Below the pieces are notes generated by a model. The model did no database searches, was not told the origin of the DNA, and saw nothing but the letters and a program-made list of their open reading frames with translations. The translations under genes and the position numbers were made by a program. Positions 5,254 through 8,794 of a DNA stretch of 8,794 nt are shown in pieces; within the stretch, counting starts at the first letter, position 1; every line of letters starts with the position of its first letter. The stretch comes from Candidatus Kapaibacterium sp. (GTDB lineage: Bacteria > Bacteroidota > Ignavibacteria > Kapaibacteriales > UBA2268), in assembly GCA_027858275.1 (NCBI GenBank), contig JAQIDA010000155.1:1-8794 (forward strand), in the 5' to 3' direction.

Positions 5254-8103
5254 TTATTCTACAACAATGAATTTTGTTGATATGCTGATGTTGCCTGAAA
5301 TCAAGACACACCAATATAAGCCGGAAGACAGATCGTCAGTATCAAATGTTGTTTCATACTTACCGGCTTCTAAAATTCTGCTTAAAGGAATTTTAATCAA
5401 TTTACCGACTGAGTTGTATATTTCCAGCTTAGTGAATGCATGATCAGCGATCGAAAATTTGATATTAATGACGCTGGATGCCGGATTGGGATTGATAATC
5501 GGGGTTTCATTGGCGTATTCTTTAAATTCAATTTTGTGTTTGGATCTACAGTAATCTTTGAAAGTAATTGACGGCGAATCGGTTTCACGGAAATCGACAC
5601 ACTTATTATCATTAGTGAATATCTCAAGTTCGACATTTCTGTATTCGTCATCGTCATCTGCAAGCGGCAGATAAGTGTTGAAATCTAATTGCAGCAATTC
5701 ACCTTTACCGATCAGATAGTCGTCTTCAATCTCGGAGCTGAGAGAGATATAGACTTTACCCTGATCCAACACATATTGGATATTATTAATTAGAAATCTT
5801 CCGGCTATTAATTCTCCGATTCGGATTGAGTCAGGAATTACTTTGAAAGTTCTTTTTGGGTAGCGAATTTCAACAGTGAAATCGTTGACTTTTGCTTTTG
5901 CGAGATCGGGACCGTCGCGCAGCATAACAGAGGCAGATATAATATCTCCTATTTTGCTGTTGAGCATTGCGTCGGGTATACTCAAGTATGTGTCAGCTTT
6001 GTAATAGAATGACTCTCCCTCAACTTTGCCGTATACTATTCTGTTATTTTCAGCGGAATTATAAATTATTATATCAGCTTCTGCTTTACCGGGAATCGGA
6101 GGATCGTATAATATTTTAACTTCTCTTTGTGAATCCTCGAGCACAGTAAAGCTTCCGTCGCTAGTTTCATTTAAGAGGCTAAATCCGACGTCGGACGGAG
6201 CGAATCTTATTGAATCTACATTGATATTACCTGAACCGTAATTTTCTAAGATACAAACCAATGTATCAAGCTCACCATAACAGATTGTATCAGAGCGAGC
6301 ATCTGTGACCCTTATGCCCTTTAAAATCCCGTATCCTTTCAGATGGACAGTATCCTTGTTTTCGGAATCACAGACAGGGATTAATTCAGCCAATCCCGGT
6401 CCTTCTTTTTGAGCTAAAAAGAATACTTGGAATTCTAATGATTCGCCGGCTTGTAATACTTTCGGCAAGTTTATAGCGGAACTATCATATTTAAAGCCCT
6501 CAGTTCCATATTCGGTTAAAACTTTGCTGACAACTCCCGGGTCGGGTGATATTGTCAAATCAGAAATCATCATGCTGTCGGCAAATTCCCAATGTTCATT
6601 AGTTATAGTGATAAATCTCGGCGGCGGATTCTTGCTGAATTGGACGATCGTAGTGCCAAAATCATAATCCCCGGTTCTGACTCGCGGCACAATCCCTGTG
6701 CCAGAAAACAAAACTTTATAACGAGTCGCCGACGGACCGGCAATCCTGAATGACAGTATCGCGCTGTGTATTCCGGGACGTGTCGGTTTGAAACTGACAT
6801 CAAAGACCAGGCTGTCGCCGGCATCAAGTAACTTTGCGTTCAATAAATCTTCATCAAAGGGTTTGCCGTCGAACAGGAAAGAACCGGCATCATTGTCAAA
6901 TTCCGGAGACAGAATTCTGTATTGTTCATTTGTCGCAAAATTTCTAAAGACTAATTGTGAACTTGCAGGATAGGGAGCAATCGGGTGATCGGGAAGATCA
7001 ATTCTTAATCTGTCCCAAAAAAATTCAAGTGAATTGGAGAATTTCGCGCTGCTGCTTTCCGCATTGATATAGCAAATGCTGTCTGTAGCCAAGGCATTGG
7101 AGAAAAAAATCACTCTGCTGTTATATGAAGCATTGTTTTCGGATTTGAATGTTACGCCGAATTGAAAACTCTCTCCCTTACGCAAAATCAGCGGAGCAGC
7201 TTCACTGATATTATCCAGACCGCTGACTTCAAAAACAGACTCTGTAGGGAAATCAACTGAGTATATTTTCAAATCTGCAGCACCTCGATTATATATTTTC
7301 GCTGTTTTGGAATAGTCCTGATTCATGGGAACTTTACTGAAGTCAATGTCATCAACCTCAATAATCGGAGCGATTACACTTACTTCAACTTTGGCAATAT
7401 TCGAGACTGAACAAGAATTTCCGACTCCTATTGAATCAGTATAATACCCGGCAGTCTTTCCGTAGGTTGATATTCGGCAGCGAATACTGTCACCGGGATT
7501 CATCGGGAACGGCAAAGAATCGGTATAATATTCAATTTCAAATTCTGAAGCGGAAGTTTTTTTCAATGTCATCTGATCGACTATGATCGGGTGAGTTGAT
7601 TTATTAATCAAAAGAAAATCACGGAAAGAACTCTCTCCGACATTAATCGTGTTAAGTTGCAGCAGTTCAGGTTCAATAAATAAATACGGGGCGTGATATT
7701 CTGCTTCATAACTAACCTGATTGCCTGCATTATCAATAAAAGTGATTGTTATTTCAGCGTCTTTGCTTGAATCTATCGGAACTATATTCCAATTGATAAA
7801 ATATGTTTCGCCTTCTTCAAACGGGTCATGTGAAAATTTATAGTTGCCGTTTGCATTGCCGGACTGCTGAATCGTTGCTAAATTTGAGCGGATTTTCGAG
7901 TCATTGGGCATGTCGATCAGATTGCCGTAATATCTACCGCAACCGAGAGTATCAACAGATAAATACGGTGCTTCGGTATCCTCTTCCGCAGCAAAGCTAA
8001 ATATGGGAATCAGCAACAGAAATCCCACAAGCGCAATCTTCAGAAAGACGCTCGGAGAATTCACTGAGTTCTCATTAAAAGACAACAACAACTTATCACT
8101 CAA
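5254..8103 (-). CDS. Large secreted multi-domain protein with ASH-like modules and C-terminal T9SS sorting domain
   Basis: Predicted cell-surface or released protein of up to 949 residues; its activity is unknown. A hydrophobic signal segment (about 21-37) ends in FSFAAEE, fitting signal peptidase I cleavage near 38/39. Next comes an Ig-like region (about 44-138, with TFIDNAGNQV), then about five ASH/choice-of-anchor-D-like beta-sandwiches (roughly 142-245, 246-350, 355-470, 473-592, 597-697). A further beta-rich module at about 700-840 resembles cohesin-like domains (weak, from pattern only). Residues 868-949 form the type A sorting domain: NPNPASSVINIKF, LEIYNSVGKLIK, SSGLYW and final KFIVVE, the signal for T9SS export across the outer membrane. 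No catalytic motif is seen, so adhesion or scaffolding is an inference. The frame opens with TTG at 8101-8103 and has no ATG near the signal peptide. GTG at 8062-8064 (codon 14) would give a more classic signal peptide, MNSPSVFLK followed by the hydrophobic core, and may be the true start. Apparently a single-gene unit. Confidence 0.9.
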   Translation of the reverse strand: MSDKLLLSFNENSVNSPSVFLKIALVGFLLLIPIFSFAAEEDTEAPYLSVDTLGCGRYYGNLIDMPNDSKIRSNLATIQQSGNANGNYKFSHDPFEEGETYFINWNIVPIDSSKDAEITITFIDNAGNQVSYEAEYHAPYLFIEPELLQLNTINVGESSFRDFLLINKSTHPIIVDQMTLKKTSASEFEIEYYTDSLPFPMNPGDSIRCRISTYGKTAGYYTDSIGVGNSCSVSNIAKVEVSVIAPIIEVDDIDFSKVPMNQDYSKTAKIYNRGAADLKIYSVDFPTESVFEVSGLDNISEAAPLILRKGESFQFGVTFKSENNASYNSRVIFFSNALATDSICYINAESSSAKFSNSLEFFWDRLRIDLPDHPIAPYPASSQLVFRNFATNEQYRILSPEFDNDAGSFLFDGKPFDEDLLNAKLLDAGDSLVFDVSFKPTRPGIHSAILSFRIAGPSATRYKVLFSGTGIVPRVRTGDYDFGTTIVQFSKNPPPRFITITNEHWEFADSMMISDLTISPDPGVVSKVLTEYGTEGFKYDSSAINLPKVLQAGESLEFQVFFLAQKEGPGLAELIPVCDSENKDTVHLKGYGILKGIRVTDARSDTICYGELDTLVCILENYGSGNINVDSIRFAPSDVGFSLLNETSDGSFTVLEDSQREVKILYDPPIPGKAEADIIIYNSAENNRIVYGKVEGESFYYKADTYLSIPDAMLNSKIGDIISASVMLRDGPDLAKAKVNDFTVEIRYPKRTFKVIPDSIRIGELIAGRFLINNIQYVLDQGKVYISLSSEIEDDYLIGKGELLQLDFNTYLPLADDDDEYRNVELEIFTNDNKCVDFRETDSPSITFKDYCRSKHKIEFKEYANETPIINPNPASSVINIKFSIADHAFTKLEIYNSVGKLIKIPLSRILEAGKYETTFDTDDLSSGLYWCVLISGNISISTKFIVVE

Positions 8104-8249
8104 ATATTAGTATAACAAAAAATATCGTGCATTATTATGCAGTTCGAAAAATAGCAATAATTTTGATAAGACGCAATAGTAATTGTTTGTATTTATCAGG
8201 GTTCTTTAAAATACAAGTTCTTGAAATTTGAGTGCAATTGTATTTAGAA

Positions 8250-8471
8250 TCATATACCGGCTTTAATTCCGAAGAACAATGTTCTCGGACGTGACGGTCC
8301 GTAAACGTATCCGGCGTCTCTATATAATCCTTTGTCGAAATCATTATCCAATTGAGCCTGCAGTTCAATTGTTCCGCACTGAACCGTTGCTCCGGAACCG
8401 TTGCGACGTTCTTGTATTATAACTGAAGCTGTATCACATGTTATTAGGACAAACAAAATCTCTGTTTGACC
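8250..8471 (-). pseudogene. Relic of a TonB-dependent receptor (C-terminal end only)
   Basis: The minus-strand frame is open from 8471 to a stop at 8250. Its last 45 or so residues read as the end of an outer-membrane TonB-dependent receptor barrel: TIELQAQLDNDFDKGLYRDA, then GYVYGPSRPRTLFFGIKAGI. The xxNxFDKxLYRDxxGYVYGPxRP pattern and a final short strand ending at a hydrophobic residue are typical of this family's last two strands. A full receptor has 600-1000 residues; here a TAG stop at 8472-8474 cuts the frame and the DNA further upstream shows no continuing barrel. The only possible start is a TTG at 8454-8456 without a ribosome site, and there is no signal peptide. A decayed 3' remnant is the likeliest reading. 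The assignment rests on pattern recognition, not a search. Confidence 0.6.
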
Positions 8472-8483
8472 CTAACGACAGGA

Positions 8484-8510
8484 TTGACATCAATATGGCA
8501 ATCGTATAAT
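8484..8510 (+). promoter_or_regulatory. Candidate sigma70 promoter with perfect hexamers, 15-nt spacer
   Basis: TTGACA (8484-8489) and TATAAT (8505-8510) are both exact consensus boxes on the plus strand, though the 15-nt spacer is shorter than the usual 17. Transcription would start near 8517 and lead to the exported-protein gene at 8741 through a leader of about 220 nt, or make a separate short RNA. It lies just beyond the upstream end of the receptor relic. Confidence 0.4.
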
Positions 8511-8649
8511 TAATTTGTGCTTTTGTGTGTAATTGGAATTAGAGAGCAAATATTTGAATTTTGAATTTTCGCTGTTGTTCTATGCTATATGTCATCGTGG
8601 TATATGATTATGGGGTTTGAAAACTGTCTTGGATTTGTGAAATATTTTT

Positions 8650-8664
8650 TTTGAGTGACTCAAA
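8650..8664. repeat. 15-bp palindrome TTTGAGT-G-ACTCAAA
   Basis: Perfect 7-bp arms around a single centre base, 77 bp before the start codon of the rightmost gene and about 20 bp before a TATATT box at 8685-8690. Its size and place suit an operator for a dimeric regulator; with a one-base centre it would not form a stable RNA hairpin. The regulator is unknown. Confidence 0.4.
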
Positions 8665-8725
8665 CAACATTCAAAAAAATTATGTATATTAGGGGAATTA
8701 GAGATATTTGTTTTTTATCATTATC

Positions 8726-8731
8726 GAGGAG
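8726..8731 (+). promoter_or_regulatory. Strong ribosome binding site for the 8741 gene
   Basis: GAGGAG sits 9 nt before the ATG, a good Shine-Dalgarno match at good spacing and the strongest in the window. It confirms the start of the short partial gene that follows. Confidence 0.7.
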
Positions 8732-8740
8732 CTGATCAAG

Positions 8741-8794
8741 ATGAAAAAATTATTACTTTTTATAGCGCTTATTGCTATCAGCGGGAACCTGTTT
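8741..8794 (+). CDS. Start of a secreted or lipoprotein-like gene, cut by the window edge
   Basis: Eighteen codons are visible, reading MKKLLLFIALIAISGNLF: a two-lysine n-region followed by a hydrophobic core, i.e. the beginning of a Sec signal peptide. The ATG has a strong GAGGAG site 9 nt upstream. The gene runs divergently from everything to its left and continues past the right edge, so its length and function cannot be seen. No lipobox cysteine is reached yet, so a lipoprotein is neither shown nor excluded. A regulatory palindrome and promoter candidate lie upstream. Confidence 0.75.
   Translation, partial: MKKLLLFIALIAISGNLF

Noticed and set aside
8135..8368. 77-codon minus-strand open frame overlapping the receptor relic
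   Set aside because: It is in a different frame from the TonB-like reading, has no ribosome site and no recognisable protein pattern; it is a shadow of the relic's sequence.

Overview
The window looks like chromosome from a moderately AT-rich member of the Fibrobacterota-Chlorobiota-Bacteroidota (FCB) group. The best single clue is the long secreted protein at 5254-8103. It ends in a type IX secretion (T9SS) type A sorting domain, a system confined to this group, and is built from ASH-like (choice-of-anchor D) beta-sandwich modules, which are common in Ignavibacteria/Kapabacteria-like lineages. The ATP synthase beta and epsilon genes stand alone as a pair, as in the separate atp2 operon of Chlorobium. 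Placement below the Chlorobiota/Ignavibacteria/Kapabacteria neighbourhood is inference.

Layout: every intact gene up to 8103 is on the minus strand, so it reads right to left. (1) 8741-8794, plus strand: the first 18 codons of a secreted or lipoprotein-like gene running off the right edge, with a strong ribosome binding site and a possible perfect-hexamer promoter about 230 nt upstream. (2) 8250-8471, minus: a short open stretch encoding what reads as the last strand region of a TonB-dependent outer-membrane receptor with the rest of the gene missing, i.e. a relic. (3) 5254-8103, minus: the large T9SS cargo protein, apparently a single-gene unit. (4) 4864-5253: 390 bp with no convincing gene, but with a 74-codon stop-free run directly after the cargo gene's stop codon in the same frame. 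(5) 4863-2974, minus: atpD-atpC, closed by a strong hairpin terminator at 2924-2955. (6) 2923-2663: AT-rich spacer with a TATAAT promoter candidate, a leader hairpin and an 18-bp palindrome. (7) 2662-45, minus: guaB followed after 17 nt by an M24 Xaa-Pro-type peptidase, probably one transcript.

Functionally, atpDC supplies the catalytic and regulatory F1 subunits of ATP synthase, and guaB makes the committed step to guanine nucleotides. The M24 peptidase trims proline-containing peptides. The right third is surface or envelope material: a T9SS cargo, a TonB-receptor relic and a new exported protein. I found no CRISPR array, RNA gene, insertion sequence or defence system, and nothing that makes a convincing new multi-gene system. 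The points most worth a second look are the TonB-receptor relic, the uncertain start of the T9SS protein and its post-stop open frame, and the regulatory palindromes.
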